Shown here piece by piece: positions 9,754 to 19,521 of a stretch of 64,000 nt of DNA. The stretch covers positions 753,016-817,015 of the forward strand of contig NZ_AP018223.1 in the NCBI RefSeq assembly GCF_002368035.1, read 5' to 3'. The notes under the pieces are model-generated. The model was given only the letters and a program-made list of their open reading frames with translations, was not told where the DNA came from and made no database searches. Within the stretch, counting starts at the first letter, position 1; the number at the start of each line of letters is the position of its first letter. Source of the DNA: Nostoc linckia NIES-25 (GTDB lineage: Bacteria > Cyanobacteriota > Cyanobacteriia > Cyanobacteriales > Nostocaceae). Both the position numbers and the translations under genes were made by a program.

Positions 9754-10082
9754 AAAAATATCGGCAATATATTCGACATCTTCTCTCCGAACGGCAAAAG
9801 CGAGCCTCAATGTCACGAAATGCCGAAGAGTATGAGGTGCAAACAATTTTTGACGAACAGCAAGACCACTATCAATTACTTTATGTTGGCTGGCGTGGAA
9901 ATAAACGCGATTTTGGGTGTATCTTACATCTTGATATTAAAGATGGCAAAATATGGATTCAACACGATGGCACAGAAGAAGGAATTGCCAATCGATTGGT
10001 TGAAATGGGAGTACCCAAACAAGATATTATTTTAGCGTTTCACGAACCCTATATACGTCAGTTTACTGGATTTGGAACTTAA
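9744..10082 (+). CDS. xisI: XisI family protein (fdxN element excision controlling factor)
   Basis: The 112-residue protein has the XisI family signature: an N-terminal helix (YRQYIRHLLSER), QTIFDEQQDHYQLLYVGW, and a conserved end with DGTEEGIANRLVEMGVPKQDIILAFHEPYIRQFTGF. XisI and XisH are always paired and thought to act as a complex. Their biochemical activity is not established. The start ATG lies inside the last codons of xisH. The gene is followed by an AT-rich 194-bp gap before petJ. Confidence 0.92.
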   Translation: MAIEKYRQYIRHLLSERQKRASMSRNAEEYEVQTIFDEQQDHYQLLYVGWRGNKRDFGCILHLDIKDGKIWIQHDGTEEGIANRLVEMGVPKQDIILAFHEPYIRQFTGFGT

Positions 10083-10276
10083 GAAATATTCTAGAATTCA
10101 AAAATATATTATCTAAAAATTGATGGTATGGTAGCTAATAATCTTTAATTCACAAAAATAATTCCAAAAATTTTAAGGCTAGTTTGACAGCTTGTCATTT
10201 GACTATAGCAGCATCTCAACTGACAATTATGAAGGATATTTCATCGAATCAACTGTTATTGCAGAGGGAACACGAA

Positions 10277-10612
10277 ATGAAAAAAATTATTAAAGTCATG
10301 CTGCTAGGCATAGCAATCTTCACCTTTGCCTTCAGTAGTCCAGCTTTTGCCGCAGATACTGTTAGTGGAGCTAAAGTATTTAGTGCTAATTGTGCTTCTT
10401 GTCATGCAGGCGGCAAGAATTTAGTTAAAGCTGAAAAGAGCTTGAAGAAAGACGCTTTGGAAAAGTATGGTTTGTACTCACAAGAAGCGATTATTGCTCA
10501 AGTTACAAACGGTAAAAATGCTATGCCTGCTTTTGGCGGACGTTTAAAAGCTGAGAAAATTGAAGATGTTGCTGCTTATGTGCTTTCACAAGCAGATAAA
10601 GACTGGAAGTAG
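10277..10612 (+). CDS. petJ: Cytochrome c6 (soluble lumenal electron carrier)
   Basis: Cytochrome c6 carries electrons from cytochrome b6f to photosystem I or cytochrome oxidase in the thylakoid lumen, as an alternative to plastocyanin. The start is set at MKKIIKVMLLG, preceded by GAGGGA, which gives a classical signal peptide ending AFA-ADTVSG near residue 26 and a mature protein of ~86 residues. The haem motif is CASCH. The axial Met lies in NAMPAFGGRL, followed by the terminal helix VAAYVLSQADKDW. The frame stays open upstream to about 10184, but that extension would bury the signal peptide. A hairpin terminator lies ~110 bp downstream. Confidence 0.95.
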   Translation: MKKIIKVMLLGIAIFTFAFSSPAFAADTVSGAKVFSANCASCHAGGKNLVKAEKSLKKDALEKYGLYSQEAIIAQVTNGKNAMPAFGGRLKAEKIEDVAAYVLSQADKDWK

Positions 10613-10720
10613 AAACGATCCGATTAGAATTCAGAAGTAAAATAGTCTTTATACCTGGCTTGCAATCTGAGATTTTGTAGTTAATTTAATTGCAAACTAC
10701 TCTAACTTCAAGAATTAACA

Positions 10721-10750
10721 ATTAGCGAGGCTTATTGTCTCGCTAATTTT
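10721..10750 (+). terminator. Intrinsic terminator after petJ
   Basis: A perfect 9-bp stem (ATTAGCGAG with CTCGCTAAT) and 9-base loop is followed by a T-rich run. It lies about 110 bp beyond the petJ stop codon. Confidence 0.75.
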
Positions 10751-10814
10751 ATTGCTACTGAAATTTTCATATCATTTATGCTAGTAAAAGTATACAGATG
10801 TACGCACCTATTTA

Positions 10815-10979
10815 AGAGCATGTTTGGAAAGTCCTCTTGTAGGTAGCAGAACGTTCTAGATCTCCCTAAATCCCTCTTAAAAAGAGGGACTTTGATTCTT
10901 GTTCCCCCCTTTTTAAGGGGGGTTAGGGGGGATCGATAAGTGTCAAAAATCACACCCAACCACTTTTCAAACAACCTCT
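10815..10979. repeat. Inverted-repeat element with C/G-rich arms
   Basis: The imperfect terminal inverted repeats are GTTTGGAAAGT near 10822 and ACTTTTCAAAC near 10962. The centre has paired arms such as TCCCTCTTAAAAAGAGGGA and CCCCCCTTTTTAAGGGGGG, the same core type as at 3540-3600. Apart from this element and the petJ terminator, the 676-bp gap between petJ and the large kinase gene shows nothing recognisable. Confidence 0.6.
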
Positions 10980-11288
10980 AAATATCTGTCGTACTTTTAT
11001 TTTAGATAAATATCAGTATTACTGACTATGCTGTGATATTTATACGCAGATTTTAACTGAGATTGACATTTAATTAAGTAAAATCTCTGGCATAGCGGTT
11101 TAAGCATAGTTTAGGACATAAACTAATCGAATAAACCCTGACATCAACAGATTTTCAAGATTGTTGCCTGCTATAGATAAATAATTGAGTTTTCGAGCAA
11201 ATCCATAACTATATCTACGAAAACTGATATTAAGAATACGTCCAGGGGAATACTAAAGCTAAATCACAATATTATACATAGCACTGCA

Positions 11289-14200
11289 ATGATTGTATTA
11301 TCCAATGATATACTTCCGCTTTCTGGATATCGCATCACAGAGCAAATTTATTCAGGTAGTAAAACCTTAGTTTATCGAGCTATCAGAAAACAAGACCAAA
11401 AGCCAGTGGTCATCAAACTGATGCGGAATGAGTATCCTACCATCCATGAAATTGCCCAATTTCGCAATCAATATACAATCACTAAAAACCTGGATTTGAA
11501 GGGGATAGTTAAGCCTCTGAGCTTAGAGAATTACCGTAATGCTTATGCTCTAGTGATGGAAGACTTTAGCGGCATATCCCTCAAAGATTGGGCAAAGAAG
11601 AAAGAAAAAAATATTGTCAGCTTAGGAGAGTTTTTTCAGATTGCCATACAAATAGTATCTATTCTAGAGGAACTACATCGCGATCGCATCATTCACAAAG
11701 ACATCAAACCCGCGAATATTCTGATTGATCCTAGTACTCTCGAAGTCAAACTTATTGACTTCAGCATCGCTACCCTACTACCAAGAGAAATTCAATCTCT
11801 TACTAATCCTAACGTTTTAGAAGGAACATTAGCTTATATTTCTCCCGAACAAACTGGAAGAATGAATCGTGGTATTGATTACCGTAGCGATTTTTATTCT
11901 TTGGGAGTCACATTTTTTGAACTCCTTAGCGGACAATTACCCTTCACTAGTAATGACCCAATGGAGTTAGTTCATTGTCATATTGCCAAAGAACCAGACA
12001 AATTGAAAATTAAAAATTCAAAATTCACAAATGAGGAGATTCCACAAGTAATTTGCGACATTGTAATCAAATTAATGTCCAAAAATGCCGAAGATCGCTA
12101 TCAAAGCACCTACGGACTTAAGCATGATTTAGAGATGTGTTACAAACACTGGGAAGAAAGTGGCAATATTCCACTTTTTCAGTTAGCAGTTAAAGATATT
12201 TCCGACCGTTTTACTATTCCTGAAAAACTCTATGGCCGTGAAGAAGAAGTAGCAAATCTTCTTGCAGCTTTTGACCGGGTGACACAGGGAAAAACAGAAA
12301 TGGTTTTGGTTGCAGGCTTTTCTGGTATTGGCAAAACTGCGGTAGTTAACGAAGTTCATAAACCGATTGTCCGACAACGTAGTTACTTTATTAAAGGTAA
12401 ATTTGACCAGTTTCAGCGAGAAATTCCTTTATCGGCATTAGTACAAGCTTTTAGCGACTTAATCGGGCAAATTTTGATAGAAACTGAGGCTGAAATTCAA
12501 GAGTGGAAAGTGAAAATTCTTGCAGCACTAGGCGAACAAGCTCAGATAATTACTAATGTAATTCCTGCACTAGAACAGATTATTGGCAAGCAACCAAAAT
12601 TTGCTGAACTCTCTGGCAATGCTGCCCAAAATCGCTTCAATTTATTATTTAAGAGATTCATTCAGGTATTCATTAGCAAAGAACATCCTTTGGTAATTTT
12701 TCTGGATGATTTGCAATGGGCAGACACAACATCTTTGAAATTTATTCAATTATTAATGAGTCAAAATAATGTAGAAACTAAAAAATCTATTTTATCTTCT
12801 ATTGAAAGTCAAGAAAATCTATGGATTCCTAACTTTGATGGAGAAAAGTGGGAAGGCGATCGCACCCAAAAGATCGATAATACTGAAAGTAGCTTATTAT
12901 TGATTGGTGCATATCGTGATAATGAAGTTTCTCAAGCACATCCGCTTTATTTGACAATACAAGAAATTGAAAAATCAGGAATATCTATTAATTATATTAC
13001 CCTCAAGCCTTTAAATCAAAGTAATTTAAATTATTTAATTGCTGATACTTTGTTTTGCCAACAAGATGCAGCTGTTTCTCTCACCCAAATGGTCTTTGCA
13101 AAAACTAAAGGTAATCCCTTCTTTGGAATTCAATTTCTGAAGTCTTTACACAAAGATAATATTATTAAATTTAATTATAATGTTGGCTGTTGGGAATATA
13201 ACCTTGCTGACTTACAAATCTTAGCTCTCACAGATGATGTCGTCGAATTTATGGCGCTTCAAATAGAGAAGTTACCCAGAAGAACACAAGATGTTTTAAA
13301 ATTTGCAGCTTGTATTGGCAATGAATTTGATTTAAAAACTCTTGCCATAATCAATGAAAAATCTGCGGTAGACACAGCATCTGAAATCTGGAAAGCTTTA
13401 TATGAAGGGCTAGTTTTACCTCAAACTGAAGCTTATAAATTGTTTCAAAATACTAGCACTTTAGTAGAATCTTATGATAGCCAAAAACCGCAAAACTTAC
13501 CACTGAATAACTCTCTGTGCCCTCGATACAAATTTATCCACGATCGAGTGCAGCAAGCTGCTTATTCTCTCATTCCTCAAGACCAAAAAAAGCAAATTCA
13601 TTTGCGAATTGGGCAACTACTATTAAAAAATATCTCAGTTGCAGAACGAGAAGAAAAGATTTTTCAGTTAGTGAATCAGTTTAATATTGCAGTTGAAATT
13701 ATTACAGATAAAAATCAACGTGATGAATTAGCTCAGATGAATCTAGTTGCTGGACGTAAAGCCATAGCCTCCACTGCTTATCTTGCTGCAACTAAGTATT
13801 TAAGTACTGGTATAGAACTACTAGCGAATGATACTTGGCAAACAAAATATGAGCTAAGTATTGCTTTGTATGAAACAGCTGCGGAGGCTGCATACCTAAG
13901 CGGTAACTTTGAAAAAATGGAGGAATTAATAGAGGTAGTATTAGCACAAGCAAAAACATTACTGGAAAAAGTCAAGGTTTATGAAATAAAAATTCAAGCT
14001 GATGGAGCACAAAACAAAGCATTAGCATCTGTTAATACTTCCCTAAGCTTTTTGAAATTATTGGGAGTAGAATTTCCAGATTCCCCAAACCAGCTTGATG
14101 TGCAATCAGCGATGGAAGAAATAACATCTAATCTAGCTGGAAAGCAAATTCAGGAATTAATTAATCTCTCAGAGATGAAGCAGCCTGAAATATTAGCAGC

Positions 14201-16988
14201 TATGCGTATTTTATCTAGTACTGCTCCAGTTGCTTATCAAGTTGCTGCTGAGTTGTTCTTACTTATTTGTCTCAAGCAAATAAATTTATCAATAAAATAT
14301 GGTAACTCTTCGTTGTCTGCTTATGCTTATGTTGTTTATGGGGTAGTACTTTGTGGAGTCATAAAAGATTTTGAATCTGGTTATCAATTTGGCAGGCTAG
14401 CTTTAAATTTATTGGCTAAATCTGGTGCTAAAGAGATAAAAGCTAGAGTTATGCAAGGATTTTATTCTCTAATTGAGATTTGGCGTAAACATGTTAAAGA
14501 AACATTAAAACCTTTATTAGAATCCTACTCTGCCGGATTAGAAACCGGTGATTTAGAGTTTGCAGCTTATTGTTTAATGTATTATTCTAGCTTTTCATAT
14601 TTGACTGGCAAAGAATTGACAGAATTAGATGGAGAAATGGAGAATTACAATAATGCCATTAGTCAAATAAAACAAGAAAGGCCTTTTAATTGGAGTAACA
14701 TCTATAGACAAATTGTTTTAAATTTACTTCAAAATCCAGAAAATCCATATTGTTTGAGCGGTGTAGCTTATGACGAAAATAAAATGCTGTCTATTCATCT
14801 GGAAGCTAAAGATGGAGTAGGTCTTTTATATTTATATTTAGGTAAGTTACATCTGTGCTATTTATTTCAAGAATATTTTCAAGCAGTAGAAAATGCAATT
14901 TTAGCAGAGAAATATTTAGATGGTGGAATAGGACAATTAGTTGTGCCTGTTTTTTATTTTTACGATTCGTTAGCGAGATTAGCTGTATATCCTAATATTT
15001 CAGAAATTGAACAACAACAAAACCTCGAAAAGGTAGCCGCTAATCAGGAAAAGATGAATCAATGGGCCCAGTATGCCCCAATGAATTATTTACATAAGTT
15101 TTATTTAGTAGAGGCAGAACGACATCAAGTTATTGGTGAATATCTGGATGCAATGGATGATTACGATCTAGCTATTACCTATGCTAAAGAATATGAATAT
15201 CTCAATGAAGAAGCTCTGGCTCAAGAACTTGCAGCTAAGTTTTACTTAGGAATAAACAAACAAAAGATTGCCCAAAGTTATCTGACTGATGCCTACTATA
15301 ACTATATGAAGTGGGGAGCATTAGCTAAAGTTGAAGATTTGCAAAAACGCTATTCTCAATTACTCGCTCAAATTATCCAGCAAGAAAAACTTAATATCCA
15401 AATCAACGATCGCAGTACTGCTTCCATACGCATATCCCATTCAATTGCTAGTAATAATGAAACCGTTTTTAGTACTAGCATTTCAGATATGCTAGATTTG
15501 GCATCTGTAATTAAAGCTTCTCAAGCAATCTCCGGTAAAATCGAGATGGAACAACTGCTTTCTGCATTAATAGCAGTTGTAATCGAAAATGCAGGAGCTT
15601 CTAGGTGCGCGATGATTTTGAGTGAAAGCGATCGCTCCAACTTAACCGTTGCAGCAGTCGGTTTAAGTTCAACATCTGGGAATATTTCCACACAGTTTCC
15701 ATCAATTGATTTAGATTTAAGTTCAGACGTTCCTATTACTTTAATTAATTACGTCAAACGTACAAAGCAAATCTTTGTTAGCGATAATGCAAAGACTATT
15801 AACTTTTTAGTAAACGATCCATACATCGTTCAAGAGCAACCTAAGAGTCTCTTGTGTATCCCGATTATTAATCAAGGGAATTTGCTGGGTATTCTTTATC
15901 TAGAAAACAATTTAACAATGGCAGCATTTACGTGCGATCGCATCGGAATTATCAATCTCCTCAGTACTCAAGCTGCAATCTCTTTAGAGAACGCTATCCT
16001 CTATAAAAACTTAGAAACTTATAGCCAAACTCTAGAGGAAAAAGTTAATGAGCGAACCCACGAATTGAACGAAAAAAATCAATGTTTGGAAAAAACTATA
16101 CAAGAATTACACAGTACCCAAACTCAATTAATTCAAAGCGAAAAAATGTCTTCTTTAGGACAAATGGTGGCGGGTATCGCACATGAAATTAATAACCCTA
16201 TTAACTTTATTCATGGAAATATCACTCATATAAATGAGTATGTTCATAACTTGCTAGATTTAATTAACACTTATCAGCAGGAATGTCCAAATGTTTCTAG
16301 TTTAATTAAGGAAAAAGCTGACAGGTTCGATCTAGATTTTCTAGTAGATGATTTACCCAAAATTCTTGATTCTATGAAGCTGGGAAGTTCGCGCATCCGA
16401 AATATTATTTTGGGATTACGCAATTTCTCTCGCTTAGATGAATCGGAAATGAAGCCTGTAAATATTCATCAAGGCATTGATAGCACTTTGATGCTTTTAC
16501 AACACCGACTCAAAGAAAGGAGCGGACGCTGTGAAATTCAAGTCATCAAAGAATACGGAAATTTACCAGAAGTTACCTGTTATGCAGGTCAACTTAACCA
16601 GGTGTTTATGAATATTTTAAATAATGCGATCGATGCTTTGGAAGAGTCATTCGCCATTGGTCATCTGTCATTAGTAGACCAACAGAGAAGTCATACAGAA
16701 AGTTTACAGCAATTGCAATTTCACGGACAAATTCGCATCGTTACTGAACTCACAAATTCCAATACGGTGATGATTCGGATTTCTGATAATGGTTGTGGGA
16801 TGACTTCTCAAGTGCAACAAAAAATATTTGACCCATTTTTTACTACTAAATCGGTAGGAAACGGTATCGGCTTGGGGTTGTCGATTAGCTATCAAATTGT
16901 TGTGGACAAACACAAAGGTCAGTTAACTTGTCGTTCTGTTCCAGAAGAAGGAACTGATTTCATCATTGAGATACCGATACGGCAATAA
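11289..16988 (+). CDS. Ser/Thr kinase - AAA ATPase - GAF - histidine kinase fusion
   Basis: This 1,899-residue signalling protein joins four modules. A Hanks-type kinase occupies residues ~8-280, with catalytic HKDIKPANIL, a DFS in place of DFG, and the SPEQTGRMN activation segment. An AAA/NTPase region follows, with Walker A GFSGIGKT near 342 and Walker B LVIFLDDLQWAD near 468. A long helical, TPR-like middle leads to a GAF domain (~1414-1570). A short coiled coil then leads into the histidine kinase, with the phospho-accepting His in IAHEINNPINFI near 1631, N box NNAIDAL, DNGCGM and GNGIGLGLS. This architecture is the Hstk family, abundant in heterocystous cyanobacteria and linked to nitrogen, iron or stress responses in a few studied cases. 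No partner response regulator is adjacent. The start ATG follows a long AT-rich leader. Confidence 0.93.
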   Translation: MIVLSNDILPLSGYRITEQIYSGSKTLVYRAIRKQDQKPVVIKLMRNEYPTIHEIAQFRNQYTITKNLDLKGIVKPLSLENYRNAYALVMEDFSGISLKDWAKKKEKNIVSLGEFFQIAIQIVSILEELHRDRIIHKDIKPANILIDPSTLEVKLIDFSIATLLPREIQSLTNPNVLEGTLAYISPEQTGRMNRGIDYRSDFYSLGVTFFELLSGQLPFTSNDPMELVHCHIAKEPDKLKIKNSKFTNEEIPQVICDIVIKLMSKNAEDRYQSTYGLKHDLEMCYKHWEESGNIPLFQLAVKDISDRFTIPEKLYGREEEVANLLAAFDRVTQGKTEMVLVAGFSGIGKTAVVNEVHKPIVRQRSYFIKGKFDQFQREIPLSALVQAFSDLIGQILIETEAEIQEWKVKILAALGEQAQIITNVIPALEQIIGKQPKFAELSGNAAQNRFNLLFKRFIQVFISKEHPLVIFLDDLQWADTTSLKFIQLLMSQNNVETKKSILSSIESQENLWIPNFDGEKWEGDRTQKIDNTESSLLLIGAYRDNEVSQAHPLYLTIQEIEKSGISINYITLKPLNQSNLNYLIADTLFCQQDAAVSLTQMVFAKTKGNPFFGIQFLKSLHKDNIIKFNYNVGCWEYNLADLQILALTDDVVEFMALQIEKLPRRTQDVLKFAACIGNEFDLKTLAIINEKSAVDTASEIWKALYEGLVLPQTEAYKLFQNTSTLVESYDSQKPQNLPLNNSLCPRYKFIHDRVQQAAYSLIPQDQKKQIHLRIGQLLLKNISVAEREEKIFQLVNQFNIAVEIITDKNQRDELAQMNLVAGRKAIASTAYLAATKYLSTGIELLANDTWQTKYELSIALYETAAEAAYLSGNFEKMEELIEVVLAQAKTLLEKVKVYEIKIQADGAQNKALASVNTSLSFLKLLGVEFPDSPNQLDVQSAMEEITSNLAGKQIQELINLSEMKQPEILAAMRILSSTAPVAYQVAAELFLLICLKQINLSIKYGNSSLSAYAYVVYGVVLCGVIKDFESGYQFGRLALNLLAKSGAKEIKARVMQGFYSLIEIWRKHVKETLKPLLESYSAGLETGDLEFAAYCLMYYSSFSYLTGKELTELDGEMENYNNAISQIKQERPFNWSNIYRQIVLNLLQNPENPYCLSGVAYDENKMLSIHLEAKDGVGLLYLYLGKLHLCYLFQEYFQAVENAILAEKYLDGGIGQLVVPVFYFYDSLARLAVYPNISEIEQQQNLEKVAANQEKMNQWAQYAPMNYLHKFYLVEAERHQVIGEYLDAMDDYDLAITYAKEYEYLNEEALAQELAAKFYLGINKQKIAQSYLTDAYYNYMKWGALAKVEDLQKRYSQLLAQIIQQEKLNIQINDRSTASIRISHSIASNNETVFSTSISDMLDLASVIKASQAISGKIEMEQLLSALIAVVIENAGASRCAMILSESDRSNLTVAAVGLSSTSGNISTQFPSIDLDLSSDVPITLINYVKRTKQIFVSDNAKTINFLVNDPYIVQEQPKSLLCIPIINQGNLLGILYLENNLTMAAFTCDRIGIINLLSTQAAISLENAILYKNLETYSQTLEEKVNERTHELNEKNQCLEKTIQELHSTQTQLIQSEKMSSLGQMVAGIAHEINNPINFIHGNITHINEYVHNLLDLINTYQQECPNVSSLIKEKADRFDLDFLVDDLPKILDSMKLGSSRIRNIILGLRNFSRLDESEMKPVNIHQGIDSTLMLLQHRLKERSGRCEIQVIKEYGNLPEVTCYAGQLNQVFMNILNNAIDALEESFAIGHLSLVDQQRSHTESLQQLQFHGQIRIVTELTNSNTVMIRISDNGCGMTSQVQQKIFDPFFTTKSVGNGIGLGLSISYQIVVDKHKGQLTCRSVPEEGTDFIIEIPIRQ

Positions 16989-16996
16989 ATGGGCAT

Positions 16997-17096
16997 GGGG
17001 AAAGGGGAAAGATTAAATTTATTGCTTTTCCCTTTTCCCTTTAACCTTTTCCCCTGCCTCAAGACCCTCCCCAGTCCCCAGTCGCCAATCCCTAGT
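16997..17096. repeat. Two short repeat families after the kinase gene
   Basis: A purine-rich GGGGAAAGGGGAAAG arm pairs imperfectly with CTTTTCCCTTTTCCC. It is followed by CCCCAGTCCCCAGTC heptamers, the complement of the GGGGACT family. The region sits between two convergent genes and may act as a transcription end. Confidence 0.6.
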
Positions 17097-17100
17097 CCTT

Positions 17101-18561
17101 TTACAATTGTGCGATCGCAGAGAGTTTTTTCGGAACATCTTGTTCATCAGTAAACTGCTCATTTTTCCTTTGCCAATTAATCGCTTGCTTCAACACTTTT
17201 GCGCTGATACTGGGGTGGAAAAATGCAGTAGGTGGCTTTAGCATGTGTATTACTTCTAAAAATGTCTTGTGAATTTCGGCATTTTCAGTTTGTAATAACA
17301 ACACTCTATCCAGATACAGTTGCATGAGTCGGCTGATGAAGTCGGGTTGCCCTCCTTCAGTGGTATGCCAACGTAAATCTTCGCCTGTTGTCATTAGCCA
17401 AGGTACGGCAATTACTTTGCTTAATTGTTTTTGAAAGTGTCGAGATAAACCGATTAAATTCCCGTCGGGATGGTTAGATAATTGCTGATTTAAACATCCA
17501 TCTAGAGTCAATGCATCTAAAGCAGCAACTGTCATACCTTGTCCGTAGACTGGATTAAAAGCACAGACAGCATCACCCACTAACACAAAGCCTTCTGGCA
17601 ATCTTTTAAGTTTTTCATAATGACGCAGGCGATTTTCTGTCCGCCGGTATCCATAGATGGATGAGAGTGGTTGGGCCTCTTTGATAGCCTCATAGATAGC
17701 TGGCGATCGCAAGCTACGAGCAAACTCTAAAAAGGCATCTTTATCCGTAGGTGGATAATCTTTACCTACACCTATAAGTGTCAGAATCCAACGATTACCT
17801 TCAACTTTATAAATTACGCCACCACGATTGTTATTTGGCGGTTGTACTGTTACATACAAACACTGCCAATCATATTGCAAATTTTTTGGAGGCTCATACC
17901 AACAGCTGGCATAGCCCAAAAAAGAGTTGATTACCGTCTCTTGAGGCGGTGTGTAACCCATTGTTCCCAACCATTGAGGCGCCGGCGAATTGCGTCCACT
18001 CGCATCCACAACCAAATCAGCAGTTAAATCTGTTTCTGGTTGGTTGCGAAAGCGTACTCGTACACCTGTAACACTAGTCCGATCTGAACTAGACAATAAA
18101 GAAACTACCTGTCCTTCTTGCATAAACACAAGATTGTCTTCAGCAGCTAATCGCTGGCGGATAGTTTGTTCTAGAAGATTCCGACTGCAAGTGTGGGTAA
18201 TTAAACCAGAATTAAAACGGGGTGCCCAACCCGCAAAACCCAGCCAGGGCAAGTCATTTCCCCAATCTATGGCGGATGCACCTAAGCCAGCTAATTGAGC
18301 CTCTATACCAGGAAAAAGTTCTTCCAACGCCTGCAAACCACGCTTGAGTAGAGTATGGACATGAGGAGATTGGGGTACACCGTGGCGATGTTCTGCTTCT
18401 TGTGTGAAGTTATCCCGTTCGATAACTGTTACTCGCTGAAAATACTTAGTCAGTACTTTTGCAGCTAGCAGTCCCGCGATACTTCCCCCGATAACAACAG
18501 CGTGTCGAGGACGGCTAACAGATGATTGTAAAGATAAAGTCAATACTTCTAAATTAGTCAT
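17101..18561 (-). CDS. FAD-dependent oxidoreductase/monooxygenase
   Basis: This 486-residue flavoprotein has the N-terminal Rossmann motif VVIGGSIAGLLAAKVL (residues ~22-37) ending at an acidic ERD. A middle segment reads DLVVDASGRNS. The second FAD motif is LVGDAVCAFNPVYGQGM, where GD contacts the flavin. The family covers aromatic and isoprenoid oxygenases and reductases, including squalene-epoxidase-like enzymes, so the exact reaction is unknown. It has no clear signal or membrane anchor. It lies 48 bp downstream of the UbiA-fold gene on the same strand, so the two probably form an operon, and its substrate may be that enzyme's product. The start MTNLEVLTLS is 20 residues before the Rossmann strand. 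Confidence 0.85.
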   Translation of the reverse strand: MTNLEVLTLSLQSSVSRPRHAVVIGGSIAGLLAAKVLTKYFQRVTVIERDNFTQEAEHRHGVPQSPHVHTLLKRGLQALEELFPGIEAQLAGLGASAIDWGNDLPWLGFAGWAPRFNSGLITHTCSRNLLEQTIRQRLAAEDNLVFMQEGQVVSLLSSSDRTSVTGVRVRFRNQPETDLTADLVVDASGRNSPAPQWLGTMGYTPPQETVINSFLGYASCWYEPPKNLQYDWQCLYVTVQPPNNNRGGVIYKVEGNRWILTLIGVGKDYPPTDKDAFLEFARSLRSPAIYEAIKEAQPLSSIYGYRRTENRLRHYEKLKRLPEGFVLVGDAVCAFNPVYGQGMTVAALDALTLDGCLNQQLSNHPDGNLIGLSRHFQKQLSKVIAVPWLMTTGEDLRWHTTEGGQPDFISRLMQLYLDRVLLLQTENAEIHKTFLEVIHMLKPPTAFFHPSISAKVLKQAINWQRKNEQFTDEQDVPKKLSAIAQL

Positions 18562-18609
18562 ACTTCTTACCTTGTGAGAAAAGTTTGCACCTGAATTCTG
18601 CTGTATCAG

Positions 18610-19521
18610 TTAAAGAACAACGATCGCACTAGCCAGAAGAAGACAATACCAGTAAGTAAACAGTATGTAAGTCTGATGATCTTCTTGTGGGGAGCGATTA
18701 AATACAATCCGAGCTGCAATAAACCAGCTAAATACTACTAGTACAATATCGCACAGTAAAGTACTTGCAGTACTTTGCGTGGGCATCATCAATATGAAAT
18801 GGATGATAAATGGTAGTAATCCAAAGCCCAGACTCAGTAGAAATCGGCTTGCTTTCTCTCCAAAGGCAATGGGAAATGTGCTTCGGTTAACAGCCAAATC
18901 GCCCTCTATATCTCGAAGATCCTGAACTGCAACTAATGTACTCCAGATGGCACCGATGAGAAATAGCCAGCGCCAGGCGATCGGTGTAATTGGCGCCATT
19001 AATTGCCAGACTGCCGCCAAGTGCGCGAATGTACCTAATCCAATCAAGAAGTTTTTGGTAATCCAGTGCTTATCCCAACCGCCAAAATTATGCAAAATCA
19101 CAACCATCTGGCAGATTAAAGCCCATTCTAGAACCCCAAAGTACCAGCCTACAAATGTAAATAAAGCCATACTCAAAAACCATCTCACTAAAGCTCCATG
19201 AAGTGAGATTTTTCCTGTCACCAGCGGGCGATTTGGCTTATTGATTCGATCCTCTTCTACACCAGCTATTTGGTTAGATAAACAAAATGAGAAAAGGTAC
19301 AACCAAACAAATAATGTGCCACATACCAATGCAAAAAGGAATTCAGTGAAAGATGATTGTACATAATGCCATGCAGCTACTATAAATAGTATTGGCGGTA
19401 CGATCGTACTCGAAATATCACGCCCGGTAAATTGCCAAAGTAAATGCAACTCTCGAAGCAGACTTTTGGATAAATTTATTGCTGCAAAATTTGAAGATAC
19501 AACTCTATTTTGTGCATCCAT
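18610..19521 (-). CDS. UbiA-superfamily membrane prenyltransferase or terpene cyclase
   Basis: The 303-residue protein is very hydrophobic, with about eight to nine membrane segments. The first active-site motif, residues 83-91, is NQIAGVEED instead of the usual NDxxDxxxD, keeping only the first Asn and the last Asp. It is followed by RINKPNRPLVTG. The second motif, DLRDIEGD (201-208), is canonical. UbiA proteins transfer prenyl chains or, in a divergent branch, cyclise prenyl diphosphates. The altered first motif resembles, from memory, that divergent branch and not quinone or chlorophyll enzymes. It is the first gene of a probable operon with the FAD enzyme. A 1.57-kb non-coding region lies upstream. 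Confidence 0.8.
   Translation of the reverse strand: MDAQNRVVSSNFAAINLSKSLLRELHLLWQFTGRDISSTIVPPILFIVAAWHYVQSSFTEFLFALVCGTLFVWLYLFSFCLSNQIAGVEEDRINKPNRPLVTGKISLHGALVRWFLSMALFTFVGWYFGVLEWALICQMVVILHNFGGWDKHWITKNFLIGLGTFAHLAAVWQLMAPITPIAWRWLFLIGAIWSTLVAVQDLRDIEGDLAVNRSTFPIAFGEKASRFLLSLGFGLLPFIIHFILMMPTQSTASTLLCDIVLVVFSWFIAARIVFNRSPQEDHQTYILFTYWYCLLLASAIVVL

Noticed and set aside
10732..10974. 80-residue minus-strand frame downstream of petJ
   Set aside because: Most of it is translation of the inverted-repeat element and the petJ terminator.
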